A stretch of DNA of 64,000 nt from Acidobacteriota bacterium (GTDB lineage: Bacteria > Acidobacteriota > Thermoanaerobaculia > Gp7-AA8): the NCBI GenBank assembly GCA_021325515.1, contig JAJPHC010000035.1, positions 1 to 64,000 on the forward strand, given 5' to 3'. How positions within the stretch are numbered: the first letter of the stretch is position 1; each line of letters opens with the position of its first letter. Positions 1 through 9,195 of this stretch are shown piece after piece. A program made the translations under genes and the position numbers. The notes below the pieces were generated by a model. That model was not told the DNA's origin and did not search any database. It was given only the letters and a program-made list of their open reading frames with translations.

Positions 1-9
1 AGCGCCACA

Positions 10-131
10 TCAATTCTCAATTCTCAATTCTGCGTTCTGCGTTCTGCGTTCTGCTTTTTCGTAGCTCGAGCGGCACCCGACGAGAGATTGAATGAAGAAG
101 GCAGAAGACAGAATAGAGAATGAAGAATCCC
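10..131. repeat. Inverted pair of heptamer arrays
   Basis: Bases 10-51 are three copies of TCAATTC followed by three of TGCGTTC. Bases 90-131 hold six heptads of the form GAAnnnA (GAATGAA, GAAGGCA, GAAGACA, GAATAGA, GAATGAA, GAATCCC). Read on the minus strand the first array is also GAAnnnA (GAATTGA, GAACGCA), so the two arrays are inverted copies of one degenerate heptamer pattern about 40 bases apart. It resembles the short tandem heptanucleotide repeats known from cyanobacteria, although no relation is shown. No gene is visible in bases 1-263. Confidence 0.75.
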
Positions 132-223
132 TTCCACCAATGGCGACGAAAGGGGCGCTTCACCGAGCACGGATAGCCAAAGCAGCTACCCACTGAAAAC
201 CACCATGCCCCAAAGTAATAGAC

Positions 224-266
224 TCCCATCGGTCCCATCCGTCCCATCGGTCCCATCGGTCCTATG
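224..266. repeat. 9-bp intergenic repeat array (copy 1)
   Basis: About four to five units of the form TCCCATCGG/TCCCATCCG run up to and into the start codon of the following gene. The same 9-bp family, with TATAGG and TATGGG variants, recurs near 5.9, 13.8, 25.6 and 35.0 kb. This copy has one arm only and no inverted partner. Confidence 0.8.
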
Positions 267-1349
267 GTGATGATCACCAAAGAACGCGCTCGCAAGCTGC
301 TCGTCGCACACCTCGCTCTCAACCGGCCGTTGCACTCGGTGCGCGAGGTGCTCACGCGCCTTCGCTGCATTCAGCTCGATCCGCTCGATGTGATCGGAAC
401 GAACGCCGATCTCGTCGTCATGGCGCGCGTCGACGGTGTGAAGCGCGGCGATGTCTGGAGAAAGCTCTTTCCCCGCCACGCGTTCGAGCACTTCTTCAAG
501 GAGCGCTGCATTCTCCCTTCGTCATCGTTCGCGCAGTACCGCGCGCAGGGGCATCGCGCGCAGACGCCGTGGTGGCGGCATGCGGAACGCGAAGAGAAAG
601 TGCCGCCGCGCGTCGTGAGCGCGGTGCTCCATGAGATCCGCGAGCGCGGCCCGATCACCGCGCGCGAGCTCACCGATCACGGCTCCGTCGCACCGATCGA
701 CTGGGCCGGCTGGAAGGGGACGGCGAAGACCACGACGATGGCGCTGGAGATTCTCTGGACGCGCTGCGACATCGTCGTGGCCGGCCGCACTGCGAACGGT
801 TCGAAGCTGTACGACATCCCGGAGCGCGCCTTCGGCCCCATCGGCAGCGCCAGCGGGGATTTCGATGTCTGGTCGCTGCGTGAACGCGTGCTCGCTTCAG
901 GACTCTACGCACCCGGAAAGAAGTCCGTGCGCCACACCGGCCTCGTCGACGTGCAGATCGAAGGCTCGTCGCGGCGCTATCTCGCAGCGCCGGAGTTTCT
1001 CGCGCGCAGGAACATCCGCTTCGACGATCGCGTCCGCATCCTCGCCCCTCTCGATCCGCTGCTCTGGGATCGCAGCCTCGTCTCGCACGTCTTCGGCTTC
1101 GACTACGTGTGGGAGGTCTACAAGCCCGCGCCGCAGCGGAAGTGGGGCTGGTACGTCTGCCCTCTTCTCCATCGCGACCGCTTCATCGGCCGGATCGATG
1201 CGCGCGTCGACGGTTCCCGTCTCGTCGTTCGCAACTTGTGGCGCGAGCCGGAGGATCCCGGTCTCGCGCCGATCGTTGCTGCGCTCGAGCGCCACGCGGA
1301 CGCGTGCGGCTGCACATCCGTCGTCATGCCGAAACGGATGAAGAGTTAG
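264..1349 (+). CDS. AlkZ/YcaQ-like winged-helix DNA glycosylase
   Basis: The 361-residue protein matches the winged-helix family of AlkZ and YcaQ (HTH_42), DNA glycosylases that remove bulky or crosslinked N-alkylated bases and unhook interstrand crosslinks. The catalytic Q-x-(Q/D) motif is visible as Q37-L38-D39, the QxD form found in the YcaQ subfamily. Length fits the family. The start is uncertain: ATG 264 lies inside the 9-bp repeat and ATG 270 is a close alternative, with no Shine-Dalgarno sequence before either. The gene stands alone and the next gene starts 17 bases downstream. The family call is firm, whereas the substrate is inferred. Confidence 0.82.
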   Translation: MVMITKERARKLLVAHLALNRPLHSVREVLTRLRCIQLDPLDVIGTNADLVVMARVDGVKRGDVWRKLFPRHAFEHFFKERCILPSSSFAQYRAQGHRAQTPWWRHAEREEKVPPRVVSAVLHEIRERGPITARELTDHGSVAPIDWAGWKGTAKTTTMALEILWTRCDIVVAGRTANGSKLYDIPERAFGPIGSASGDFDVWSLRERVLASGLYAPGKKSVRHTGLVDVQIEGSSRRYLAAPEFLARRNIRFDDRVRILAPLDPLLWDRSLVSHVFGFDYVWEVYKPAPQRKWGWYVCPLLHRDRFIGRIDARVDGSRLVVRNLWREPEDPGLAPIVAALERHADACGCTSVVMPKRMKS

Positions 1350-1366
1350 AATCGTCGAACACCGTC

Positions 1367-2269
1367 ATGTCTCCCGATTCGACTCGCGTGCTGGTAGTCG
1401 AGGACAACGTCTTCGATCAGCAGCTCCTGCAGGAGCTTCTTTCCCGCGTCGGCTATCACGTCGAGTTTGCCTCGGACGGTGTCGAAGGGCTGGAGAAGCT
1501 CGAAGCGGATCCGCTTCGCTACGACATCGTCCTGCTCGACCGCACGATGCCGCGCATGGGCGGGCTGCAGCTCATGGCGCGGATGAAAGAGAATCCGCGC
1601 CTCCGCACGATTCCCGTCATCCTGCAGACCGCATCCGCGGAACGCGAAGAAATGATGGAAGGCATTCGCGCCGGCGCGTACTACTACCTCACGAAACCGT
1701 ACGACGTGGAGATGCTGCTCACGGCGGTCGACACCGCGGCGCGCGACTTCGCCGATTACCGGCATCTGCAGGAGCGGCTCGAGCGCGGCATCCGCTGTCT
1801 CACGCTCATCCGCGATGCCTCCTTCGCCATTCAAACCGTCGAGGAAGCGCGCGATCTCGGCATGGTGCTGGCCAACGCATGTCCCGATCCGATGGCGACG
1901 GTCATCGGTCTCACCGAGATCCTCGTCAACGCCGTCGAGCATGGGAACCTCGGCATCACCTACGAAGAGAAGTCGAAGCTGAATGCCGAGGGGCAGTGGG
2001 AGCTCGAGGTGGCGCGGAGGTTGTCGCTGCCGGAAAACGCCGGGAAGTTCGTCGAGGTGTCGATGGTGCGCGCGAACGGCTGCGTGCGATTCACGATCCG
2101 CGATCAGGGCTGCGGCTTCGACTGGCAGCGCTTCATCGAGATCGATCCGCAGCGCGCCTTCGACAATCACGGCCGCGGCATCGTGATCGCCCGTACGCTG
2201 TCGTTCGACAAGCTGGAGTACCGCGGCTGCGGAAACGAAGTCGTGGCGCAGGTCGCGACGATGCCCTGA
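1367..2269 (+). CDS. Response regulator with RsbW-like ATPase output domain
   Basis: The 300-residue protein starts with a receiver domain (about 1-125; acidic pocket VVEDN, phospho-acceptor in DIVLLDRTMPRMGG, conserved Lys in LTKPYD). Its C-terminal half is a GHKL ATPase of the anti-sigma/RsbW kind: N box EILVNAVEHGN, G1-like DQGCGFDW, and G2-like NHGRGIVIA. There is no dimerisation-histidine domain, so it is probably an output kinase or anti-sigma-like switch controlled by phosphorylation. ATG 1367 was chosen because the receiver begins right after it. TAGAAT at 1346-1351 overlaps the previous stop and could be its -10 box. No partner histidine kinase is adjacent. Confidence 0.8.
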   Translation: MSPDSTRVLVVEDNVFDQQLLQELLSRVGYHVEFASDGVEGLEKLEADPLRYDIVLLDRTMPRMGGLQLMARMKENPRLRTIPVILQTASAEREEMMEGIRAGAYYYLTKPYDVEMLLTAVDTAARDFADYRHLQERLERGIRCLTLIRDASFAIQTVEEARDLGMVLANACPDPMATVIGLTEILVNAVEHGNLGITYEEKSKLNAEGQWELEVARRLSLPENAGKFVEVSMVRANGCVRFTIRDQGCGFDWQRFIEIDPQRAFDNHGRGIVIARTLSFDKLEYRGCGNEVVAQVATMP

Positions 2270-2362
2270 AGAGCGCCCGACGCCGGGCCGCGAGATTCAC
2301 GCACTTCTTACGCCGGCCTTGACGGCCTCTTATACACGACGTCGCGATAATCAGCATCCGAC

Positions 2363-2878
2363 ATGAGTGTTGCTGAAGTTCTGCCGACTGCCACGACCGG
2401 ACACGCCACCGTTGGACGCACTTGCGCGGGCCCTCTCGAGTTTCTTCGCGCAATCGTGCATCGCACACCGCTCAACCCCAGCATCAAGTTCGAGGTCATG
2501 CAGACCATCGAGACTCTGCGCGATTACCTCGAAGTGCGCGAGCAGCCGGGCCTCGAATATCTCTTCGCGGCCGCGCTGATGGAAGGATGTTTTGCACCGA
2601 TGAAGAACGCTGAAGGTGTCTACTCCGTCCTCCTCTCGAAGTTCCACGGCTTCGATCGCCGCCGGCAGGACATGGCGATCACGACGACGTCGTTTCCGAT
2701 CGAGGCCCGCGCAGCGCAGTTGCAGCGCGTGGTCCTCCTCCGTCATCAGCGCGTCAATCTGATCCGCGCATTCCACATCGCACAGGCCATCGACTGCGAC
2801 GGCCCCTGGACGAGAAGCGCGGAGAAGGACGATCTCTTCACGATGCTGATGAAGGTACTCACCGGATACTCGAAGTAA
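2363..2878 (+). CDS. Hypothetical protein, 171 aa
   Basis: I do not recognise this family. It is a soluble, mostly helical sequence without a signal peptide or membrane segment. The stretch around residues 50-70 (IETLRDYLEVREQPGLEY) and the Arg-rich middle look folded and protein-like, and codon use matches the neighbours. GATAAT at 2346-2351 lies 11 bases before the ATG without a Shine-Dalgarno sequence, suggesting a very short leader. The 3' end overlaps the convergent NUDIX gene by 20 bases. Confidence 0.65.
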   Translation: MSVAEVLPTATTGHATVGRTCAGPLEFLRAIVHRTPLNPSIKFEVMQTIETLRDYLEVREQPGLEYLFAAALMEGCFAPMKNAEGVYSVLLSKFHGFDRRRQDMAITTTSFPIEARAAQLQRVVLLRHQRVNLIRAFHIAQAIDCDGPWTRSAEKDDLFTMLMKVLTGYSK

Positions 2879-3374
2879 GGTACTGCCGCACGAGCCGGTA
2901 CTCCTCCTCGTGTGGAACGAGCGGCGTCACCCGCTCGAGCTCGGCGAGCGGAACGAGCATGACGTCGTCGACCTCTTCGGCCTGCAGCGTCAGCGCGGCG
3001 AGATCGACGTCACGGCGCACGATGTAGATCTCGTGGACTTCGTTGTCGAGATACGTGCCCTCGCGCAGCACGTGCTGCTCGCGCACGGTGCCGATGTGCA
3101 CGAGCTCACCTTCCTCGACGCGTAATCCGATCTCCTCGAACGTCTCCCGCACCGCGGCCTCGGCCGCGCTCTCGCCTGCCGAGACGTGGCCCGCGGCCGA
3201 GACATCCCAGTACCCCGGCCAGTTCTCCTTCACCGCGGCGCGATGCTGCAGGAGCACGCGCAGGTCGTGCGCAACGACCCACACATGCGACGCAACATGC
3301 CAGTCGCCGCAGCGATGAACCTCGCGTTTCGTTCGACGGCCGCCGCCTATGACATCGATCCACTCCTCGCGCAT
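2859..3374 (-). CDS. NUDIX hydrolase
   Basis: The protein (171 residues from ATG 3374) has a complete Nudix box (G-x5-E-x7-REU-x-EE-x-GU), seen as [14 protein letters not shown] followed by RETFEEIGL near residues 75-97. Nudix enzymes hydrolyse nucleoside-diphosphate-linked substrates or, in the isopentenyl-diphosphate isomerase-like branch, act on related compounds. The flanking residues ([28 protein letters not shown]) fit that YfcD/IDI-like branch. An upstream in-frame start at 3410 would run into the divergent receptor gene, so 3374 is preferred. The substrate is not predictable from the sequence. Confidence 0.85.
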   Translation of the reverse strand: MREEWIDVIGGGRRTKREVHRCGDWHVASHVWVVAHDLRVLLQHRAAVKENWPGYWDVSAAGHVSAGESAAEAAVRETFEEIGLRVEEGELVHIGTVREQHVLREGTYLDNEVHEIYIVRRDVDLAALTLQAEEVDDVMLVPLAELERVTPLVPHEEEYRLVRQYLTSSIR

Positions 3375-3392
3375 GCGATAATTCTCACTCTC

Positions 3393-5864
3393 TTGAGCTT
3401 TTCGAAACATTACTTCCGCTGGCTGCTGCTGCCGCCGGTCATCGCGGTGATCCTGGCATTGCTGTTTCTCGCGCAGGTCGTGCAGTTTACCGGCACGAGC
3501 GCGGCGATCACGATCGCACTGCTGGCCATCCTCTACGCGAGCGGCGCCGGGCTGATCTATCTCCTCCTCGCGCCCAACCTCGCATCCGTCGAGAAGGCGT
3601 TGAAGGATGGCGACGATCTCTCGCAGCAGCTCTCCGATCTGCAGGTGCGCACGACGCGTCTCTCCGTCGCGCTCTGGAGCGCGGGGACGATCGTCTTCGC
3701 GATCTTCGGCACGGTCTTCGTGCTGCGCAGCGCGCTCGGCTTCAGCTACTTCCTCGTCGGCGGCTTGATCGCCTCGTTCCCTGCGGTCGCGTGGGGCTAC
3801 GCCGCCTCGAAGCGGATGCTGATCGCCGTCATCCCGCCGGGGATGAGCGTGCGGTACGACGGCCCGCAGCTCACGGTCGGAATGAAGATCGCGATCGTCT
3901 TCATCGGCTCACTCCTCGTCGCCGCTGCCGCACTCATCGAACTGATCTCGTCGAAAGTGTCGGCCACGCTCGAGGAGCTCGCCGTCAATTCCGCCGCGCA
4001 CTCCTTTCAGAGCCTGACCAGCGCGGCCGACGCGATTCCGAACCTTCAGGATGCGCAATCGCTCGCGGCGCTCGCACCGCAGGGCTACACGGTTCACCTC
4101 CTCACTCGCGACGGAAAGACTTCGGATACCGGCGATCCTCTGACCGAAGACGAAGTCGCGCGCATTCGCCACCTGCGCAGCGGCGACAGCACGTCGTTCA
4201 TCTCGCCGCACGTCTGCCGCTTCGCCGAGTTGAAGAGCGGCTCGATTCTCGTGCTATCGATTCCATGGGCGCCCTACAGCCGCATCCCGCAGCAGATCGC
4301 CACCTATGCGGGGATGATCGTGGCGCTGACGATGATCGTCTTCATGCTCGCGGCGTGGACGCTCGCGCGCGACGTCGGCGATCCGATCCGCGAGCTGCGC
4401 GAGCTCACCGCGCAGATGGCGAACGGGAACTTCGAAACGACGAGCCGAATCTTCTCCGACGACGAAGTCGGCAGGCTCGCCGATTCGCTGGGCGAGACCG
4501 GCACGACACTTCGCCGCGTCATCAGCCGCCTCAGCGGCAGCGGTTCGACCATCACCGACGGCGTCCGCGTCATCACCGACGGCACAGAGGCGCTGCTGGA
4601 ACGCTCGCGCGAACAGTCGGAGCTCATCGAGAACGCGTCGCTCGCCGTGGAGAACGTTCGCGGAGGCATCAGCAGCGTGCTCATGGCCGCTGACGGCGTC
4701 ACCGATCTCACCCAGGATGGCTCGAGCCGCGCGCTCGAGATGCAGGCCTCGTCCGAAGAAGTCGCGCGCTCCATGGACTACCTCTTCCAGTCGGTGGAGA
4801 AGACTTCGTCATCGACCACGCAGATGAATGCCTCGATGAACGAGATGTCGTCGCGGACGGATGTGCTGGCGGGCGCCGGCGACGAAGTTCTCTCGTTCGT
4901 CGCGCAGATGGATTCGACGATCGCCGAGCTGCGCTCCAGCGCGATGGCCACCGCGGAGATCTCGCGCAAGGTGCGCGAAGACGCAGAGGCGGGCGGCTCG
5001 GCCGTCGGCGCCACCGTCAAAGGCATCACGCAGACCTGGGATCTCACGACGAGCACCGCGCGCGTGCTCGATGAACTGCAGGCCAGCGTCGGATCGATCA
5101 CCCAGATCCTCAGCGTCATCGAAGAGATCACCAACCGCACGAACCTGCTCGCGCTCAATGCGGCGATCATCGCGGCGCAGGCGGGAGAACATGGCGCCGG
5201 ATTCACGGTCGTCGCCGATGAGATCCGCGAGCTCGCGGAACGGACGCGCGGCTCGACGAAGGAAATCAGCGAGATCATCAAGGCGGTGCAGTCCGGCTCG
5301 CGCCAGGCCGTCGCGAAAATGCGCGAAGGCGTGCAGCGCGTCGAAGAAAACGTCGAGCTCGCGGACGTCGCCGCGGCCTCGCTGCAGAAGATCGTCGGCA
5401 GCGCGTCGAATTCCTACGAGATGGCCACGAAAATCGCCGGCGCGCTCGACGAGCAGGCGAAGGCTTCCCGCCATCTTCATCAGGTGACCTCTCGCATGTC
5501 GGATCACATCGCGGAGATCAACAAGGCGACGCGCGAGCAGGCGCGGGGCACACAACTGATGGCGCAGGAGTCGGAGCGCGTACGCGAGATTGCCGCCCAG
5601 GTGCGGAAGGCCACCGACGAGCAGTCGCAGACCGGCCGCGGCATCACCTCCGCGATGGAGAAAATCGCCGAGGATGCACGCGCGATGCGCGACATGCTCG
5701 AGAAACAACTGCACGAGACCGATCGCATCGCCGACGCCTCACGCACGATGCTCGACATCGCACAGGAAAATGACGCGATCGCCCGCGAGTTCACGAAGAC
5801 CGTGCAGAACCTGGTGCAAAGCGGAAGAGACTTCGAGAACGAGGTGGGAAGGTTCAAGGTGTGA
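3393..5864 (+). CDS. Methyl-accepting chemotaxis protein
   Basis: From TTG 3393 the protein has about 823 residues. It carries several N-terminal membrane segments (about 8-28, 33-55, 85-150), an extracytoplasmic region, another membrane segment near 300, a HAMP domain (about 320-370, [13 protein letters not shown]) and a long helical signalling domain. The receptor hairpin tip is clear ([12 protein letters not shown], then [16 protein letters not shown]), with unusual I and Q where E and R are common. It should relay a ligand signal to CheA/CheW. No che genes are present here. TTG 3393 was chosen because it opens directly into the first membrane helix and follows ATAATT (3378-3383); longer in-frame starts overlap the divergent NUDIX gene. 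It is longer than typical receptors because of the multi-pass N-terminus. Confidence 0.88.
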   Translation: MSFSKHYFRWLLLPPVIAVILALLFLAQVVQFTGTSAAITIALLAILYASGAGLIYLLLAPNLASVEKALKDGDDLSQQLSDLQVRTTRLSVALWSAGTIVFAIFGTVFVLRSALGFSYFLVGGLIASFPAVAWGYAASKRMLIAVIPPGMSVRYDGPQLTVGMKIAIVFIGSLLVAAAALIELISSKVSATLEELAVNSAAHSFQSLTSAADAIPNLQDAQSLAALAPQGYTVHLLTRDGKTSDTGDPLTEDEVARIRHLRSGDSTSFISPHVCRFAELKSGSILVLSIPWAPYSRIPQQIATYAGMIVALTMIVFMLAAWTLARDVGDPIRELRELTAQMANGNFETTSRIFSDDEVGRLADSLGETGTTLRRVISRLSGSGSTITDGVRVITDGTEALLERSREQSELIENASLAVENVRGGISSVLMAADGVTDLTQDGSSRALEMQASSEEVARSMDYLFQSVEKTSSSTTQMNASMNEMSSRTDVLAGAGDEVLSFVAQMDSTIAELRSSAMATAEISRKVREDAEAGGSAVGATVKGITQTWDLTTSTARVLDELQASVGSITQILSVIEEITNRTNLLALNAAIIAAQAGEHGAGFTVVADEIRELAERTRGSTKEISEIIKAVQSGSRQAVAKMREGVQRVEENVELADVAAASLQKIVGSASNSYEMATKIAGALDEQAKASRHLHQVTSRMSDHIAEINKATREQARGTQLMAQESERVREIAAQVRKATDEQSQTGRGITSAMEKIAEDARAMRDMLEKQLHETDRIADASRTMLDIAQENDAIAREFTKTVQNLVQSGRDFENEVGRFKV

Positions 5865-6097
5865 TGGGACTATGGGACCTATGGGACCTATGGGACCTAT
5901 AGGCGGAATCGTCCATCATGATCACTTCCTATAGGTCCCATAGCTCCCATGCCGATAGGCAGAATGGTCCGCTTGTCGGTTGCTCCCCATAGGTCCTATA
6001 GGTCCCATAGGTCCCATGCCGATAGGCAGAATGGTCCGCTTATCGGTTGCTCCCCATAGGTCCTATAGGTCCCATAGGTCCCATCCGTCCCATCCCA
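5862..6097. repeat. 9-bp repeat hairpin plus 67-bp tandem duplication
   Basis: Bases 5865-5950 hold TATGGGACC-type units on one arm and TATAGGTCCCA-type units on the other, able to pair as a hairpin. Bases 5946-6012 are then repeated in tandem at 6013-6079 (offset 67, one visible mismatch, GCTTGTCGG versus GCTTATCGG). The duplicated unit ends in more 9-bp repeats, which continue to about 6097. It fills most of the 285-base gap between the receptor and the channel gene, and no other feature is visible there. Confidence 0.8.
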
Positions 6098-6149
6098 CCA
6101 GTAGTGATTTTCTTTCTTGAAGAACATCATCGCGATCAGACGACGGCGC

Positions 6150-7745
6150 TTAAACCATCGTGTGCCGCTCGGTGGAACAGACCCACAGCGAGTCGCCCTG
6201 CTCGATCTGAAATTCCGAGGAAAGGCGATGGATCGTCTGGCCATCGCGCTCGACGGCGAGCACCGAGCCGCCATCGCGCGTGCGGAAATCGAGCTCCGCG
6301 ATCTTCTGCCCCGCATACGGATCGCCGGCGAGGCGAAAGGCGCGGCGATGCTCGTCGCGCGGCCGCTTCGTCTTCCCCAGCAGCCGCGCGGAGAGCATCT
6401 CGCCGCTGATGTCGGAGATCGACAGCGCGTAGTCCGCACCGGCGCGGTGGATGTTCTCGACATTGCGCGCATGATTCACACGCGCGATGACCGTGACATC
6501 GGGAACGGCATCGCGCGCAATCACCGTCGCGAACAGCGTGGCGTCATCGCTGTTGAGCGCGAGAATCACCGCGCGCGAATCGGAGAGGCCGGCGCGCTCC
6601 AGCACCCACGGATCGAGCACGTCGCCGACGAAGACATCCGGACCTTCCACGCGATCGATGACGCGCACTTCTTCGCCGGCGTCCGTCAGCAGTTGATGCA
6701 CCTTCCGTCCGACTTCGCCGAAGCCGGCCATCAGATACGGCCCCGTGTTGCGCAGATACGTTCCGCCGATCAGTTTCGCCGCCTGCTCCAGCGCATCGGC
6801 ATCGCCTGCGATCTCCAGCACCGATCCCGCTTCGATCCGCGTCGATGCAAGACAGTTCGACAGGAGATGGCTGCGGCTCCAGACGCCGACGACGATCGCG
6901 CCGCTCTCCGCGCCGATGCGCGATTCGCCGAGCGTCTTTCCCGCGATGGGACTGGAACCGGGCACGCGAATCTCGCGGCGGAGGATGCCGTCGATCGCGT
7001 CGATGCCCGGCACGCGCGGGCTGATGAGATCGCTCGCATGCGCCGCGAGTGCCGCGGCGACGATGTGCCGCGGCGTGTAGGCCGCCGTCGCGCCGGCGAG
7101 CTCCATCGCCCGCCGGTGATTCGGATCCTCGACGAACGAGTAGATCTCCTTCGTGAATCCGCTCTGCCGCGCACGCAGCACGAGCGCTGCGTTCTCCTCG
7201 TCGCGGCCGTTGGCGACGATCGCGCGCGCCGCCTTCGCCCGGCACGCGTCGAGAACGTCTTCTTCCGTCCGCGTGAAAACGGCGCGCATGCCGCGCTCCA
7301 TCACCGCGCGCGCCGAATTCTCGTCGGTGTCGACGACGACGGTGGGGACATTCGCCGCGGCGAGCCGCTGCAGCAGCGTCTCGACCGCAGGACCGGTGCG
7401 ATAGACGATCACATGATCCGCCAGCTTGCGATCCGCTTCGCGCGGCACGCGCTGCTCGAATCGCTCCGCGAGATACGGCAGGATGAAGCCCGCGAGGATC
7501 AGCGGAATGAGCACCATGCCGGCGACCTGCACGCCGATCACGAGCATCACCATCGCCGGATGCGACCACCGGTTGTCCGCGCCGTAGCCGGTAGTGCTCA
7601 GCGTCTCCGTCGCCCACTCGAAGCTCTGCAGAAACGTTCGCGGCTTGTGCTCGAGCTTCGCCATCCCGATCTCGTACAGCAACGCGACGCCGAAGAGAAA
7701 CGCGATCAGCGATGCAACCAGCAGTGCCAGACGTCGGCGGCGCAT
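6150..7745 (-). CDS. Potassium channel with tandem RCK (TrkA-N/TrkA-C) domains
   Basis: The protein has about 531 residues from ATG 7745 (a GTG at 7763 is an alternative). It has TM1 (about 5-25), a pore helix with selectivity filter TTGYGA near residue 50, and TM2 (about 65-90), followed by a long cytoplasmic part. That part contains two Rossmann-like RCK_N regions (DHVIVYRTGPAVE, then YLMAGFGEVGRKV) and two RCK_C regions (IPGSSPIAGKTLGE-type and AGDPYAGQKIAELDF). It should be a two-TM K+ channel gated by nucleotide or ion binding to the RCK ring. Having both RCK repeats in one chain is known for some prokaryotic channels. It is divergent from the methyltransferase gene. Confidence 0.88.
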   Translation of the reverse strand: MRRRRLALLVASLIAFLFGVALLYEIGMAKLEHKPRTFLQSFEWATETLSTTGYGADNRWSHPAMVMLVIGVQVAGMVLIPLILAGFILPYLAERFEQRVPREADRKLADHVIVYRTGPAVETLLQRLAAANVPTVVVDTDENSARAVMERGMRAVFTRTEEDVLDACRAKAARAIVANGRDEENAALVLRARQSGFTKEIYSFVEDPNHRRAMELAGATAAYTPRHIVAAALAAHASDLISPRVPGIDAIDGILRREIRVPGSSPIAGKTLGESRIGAESGAIVVGVWSRSHLLSNCLASTRIEAGSVLEIAGDADALEQAAKLIGGTYLRNTGPYLMAGFGEVGRKVHQLLTDAGEEVRVIDRVEGPDVFVGDVLDPWVLERAGLSDSRAVILALNSDDATLFATVIARDAVPDVTVIARVNHARNVENIHRAGADYALSISDISGEMLSARLLGKTKRPRDEHRRAFRLAGDPYAGQKIAELDFRTRDGGSVLAVERDGQTIHRLSSEFQIEQGDSLWVCSTERHTMV

Positions 7746-7790
7746 GAATGCAGTTTCGCACACGTCATCGCCGGTAGACTCTTCGCCACG

Positions 7791-8600
7791 ATGATCCTGC
7801 TCTGCACCGTTCGCGACTGCCGCGCGCCGCTCGCGGTCGAATCACGCCGCGCGCTCTGCAGCCGCGGGCATTCGTTCGACGCCGCGCGCAGCGGCTACCT
7901 CAATCTGCTGCAGCCGCAGGACCGGCGCGCGAAAGTGCCGGGCGACTCGGCGGAGGCAGTCGCCGCGCGGCGCCGCTTCCTCGACCGCGGCTTCGCGAAG
8001 CCGCTGCTCGATGCGATCCTCGCGTTTCTCGATCCGGCCGACGGACCCGTTCTCGATGCCGGATGCGGCGAGGGCTATCACCTCGGCGCGATCGCAGCGG
8101 AGGAGCGATACGGCGTCGACATCTCGACCGCGGCGGTCGATGCGGCAGCGAGGCGCTATCCCGCCTGCCGCTGGATCGTGGCCAATGCCGATCGCTTCCT
8201 GCCGTTCGCCGATCGCAGCTTCCGGACCGTTCTCTCCATTACCGCGCGCCTGAACCCGCAGGAGTTCGCGCGGGTGCTGGACGATGACGGCCGGCTGCTC
8301 ATCGCGATTCCCGGCGCCGACGATCTCGTCGAACTGCGCGGCATGACGCGCGACCGGGTGCAGCGAACGGTTGAGATGTTCGCGCCGCACTTCACACTCG
8401 CGAAGCAGGAGCACGTGCGGCACGTCGCGGAACTGGATGAACGAGCGGCGGCAGATCTGCTGCAATCGACCTACCGGCGCGTGAAGCCACGCGCCGGCGC
8501 CGTGACGATGAGCAGAGACCTCCTGCTCTTTACTTCTTCTTCTCGAACAGATGCTTGTACTGACCGTACCCCTCCGCCTCCAGCTTCTCCGCCGGGATGA
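7791..8600 (+). CDS. RlmA-type 23S rRNA guanine-N1 methyltransferase
   Basis: The 269-residue protein begins with a zinc-finger-like set C5, C10, C23, H27 ([18 protein letters not shown]), which marks the RlmA family (m1G745/748 of 23S rRNA). A class I SAM-binding domain follows, with motif [14 protein letters not shown] near residue 85. ATG 7791 follows TAGACT (7775-7780) by 10 bases without a Shine-Dalgarno sequence. The last ~23 residues are Ser/Pro-rich and read into the end of convergent msrB (70-base overlap), so the C-terminal tail is probably not conserved. The exact target base is inferred from the family. Confidence 0.8.
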   Translation: MILLCTVRDCRAPLAVESRRALCSRGHSFDAARSGYLNLLQPQDRRAKVPGDSAEAVAARRRFLDRGFAKPLLDAILAFLDPADGPVLDAGCGEGYHLGAIAAEERYGVDISTAAVDAAARRYPACRWIVANADRFLPFADRSFRTVLSITARLNPQEFARVLDDDGRLLIAIPGADDLVELRGMTRDRVQRTVEMFAPHFTLAKQEHVRHVAELDERAAADLLQSTYRRVKPRAGAVTMSRDLLLFTSSSRTDACTDRTPPPPASPPG

Positions 8601-9072
8601 AGCGCAGCGACGCGGAGTTCATGCAGTAGCGCTGGCCGGTCGGCAGCGGACCATCGTCGAAGACATGGCCGAGGTGAGAGTCGGCGTGCCTGGAGCGAAC
8701 TTCGGTGCGGACCATGAAGAGACGGCGATCGCTCTTCGTCACCACATTCGCAGGCTCCAGCGGCTTCGTGAAGCTCGGCCAGCCTGTGCCGCTGTCGTAC
8801 TTGTCGAGCGAGCTGAAGAGCGGCTCGCCGGAAACGACATCGACATAGATGCCGGGCGCGTGATTGTTCCAGTACTCATTGCGGAACGGCGGCTCGGTGG
8901 CCTCGTTCTGCGTGACCTCGTACTGAAGCGGCGTGAGGCGCTTCTTCAGCTCCTCCGCATTGGGGCGTGCGCTGTTCATCGATCCTCCTTTGGGTGATTG
9001 AGCAAAACAGCAGACCACGAACGCCAGCACGGCGAACGCGGCGATCGTGGCGATCAGCATCTTCGTTTTCAT
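8530..9072 (-). CDS. msrB: Peptide-methionine (R)-S-oxide reductase, exported
   Basis: The 180-residue protein from ATG 9072 has GGAGG 11 bases upstream. A hydrophobic N-terminal segment (about 4-22) indicates export or anchoring. The MsrB fold is clear: [21 protein letters not shown] and the catalytic Cys in [11 protein letters not shown]. MsrB reduces methionine-R-sulfoxide in damaged envelope proteins. The two CxxC zinc pairs of many MsrBs are absent, and the usual recycling Cys in DSGCGWPSF is Thr here, so recycling must use another cysteine or a direct reductant. It is convergent with the methyltransferase gene. Confidence 0.93.
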   Translation of the reverse strand: MKTKMLIATIAAFAVLAFVVCCFAQSPKGGSMNSARPNAEELKKRLTPLQYEVTQNEATEPPFRNEYWNNHAPGIYVDVVSGEPLFSSLDKYDSGTGWPSFTKPLEPANVVTKSDRRLFMVRTEVRSRHADSHLGHVFDDGPLPTGQRYCMNSASLRFIPAEKLEAEGYGQYKHLFEKKK

Positions 9073-9195
9073 GACCTGAGAAACCTCCAGCAGCATTACG
9101 AATAGTCCGCAGGATCGGCCTGAAAGATCACGAGAAAATCACAATTCAATAGGAAAAAGGATCAGCGCCGTCCAACAAATTCTCCCCCGATTCGT

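Noticed and set aside
224-370. Collagen-like Met-Gly-Pro repeat peptides in small ORFs at the 9-bp arrays
   Set aside because: They are just the translation of the 9-bp DNA repeats; no start signals or further protein sequence support them.
5862-6097. Possible CRISPR array
   Set aside because: Units are 9 bp with no unique spacers of 30-40 bases, and no cas genes are present.
6117-7790. Long plus-strand reading frame over the channel gene
   Set aside because: It is the antisense of the channel gene; only the part from 7791 on encodes the methyltransferase.
9097-9195. Possible riboswitch between msrB and the phosphoesterase
   Set aside because: The 99-base gap shows no conserved riboswitch-like helices or terminator and fits a simple divergent promoter region.
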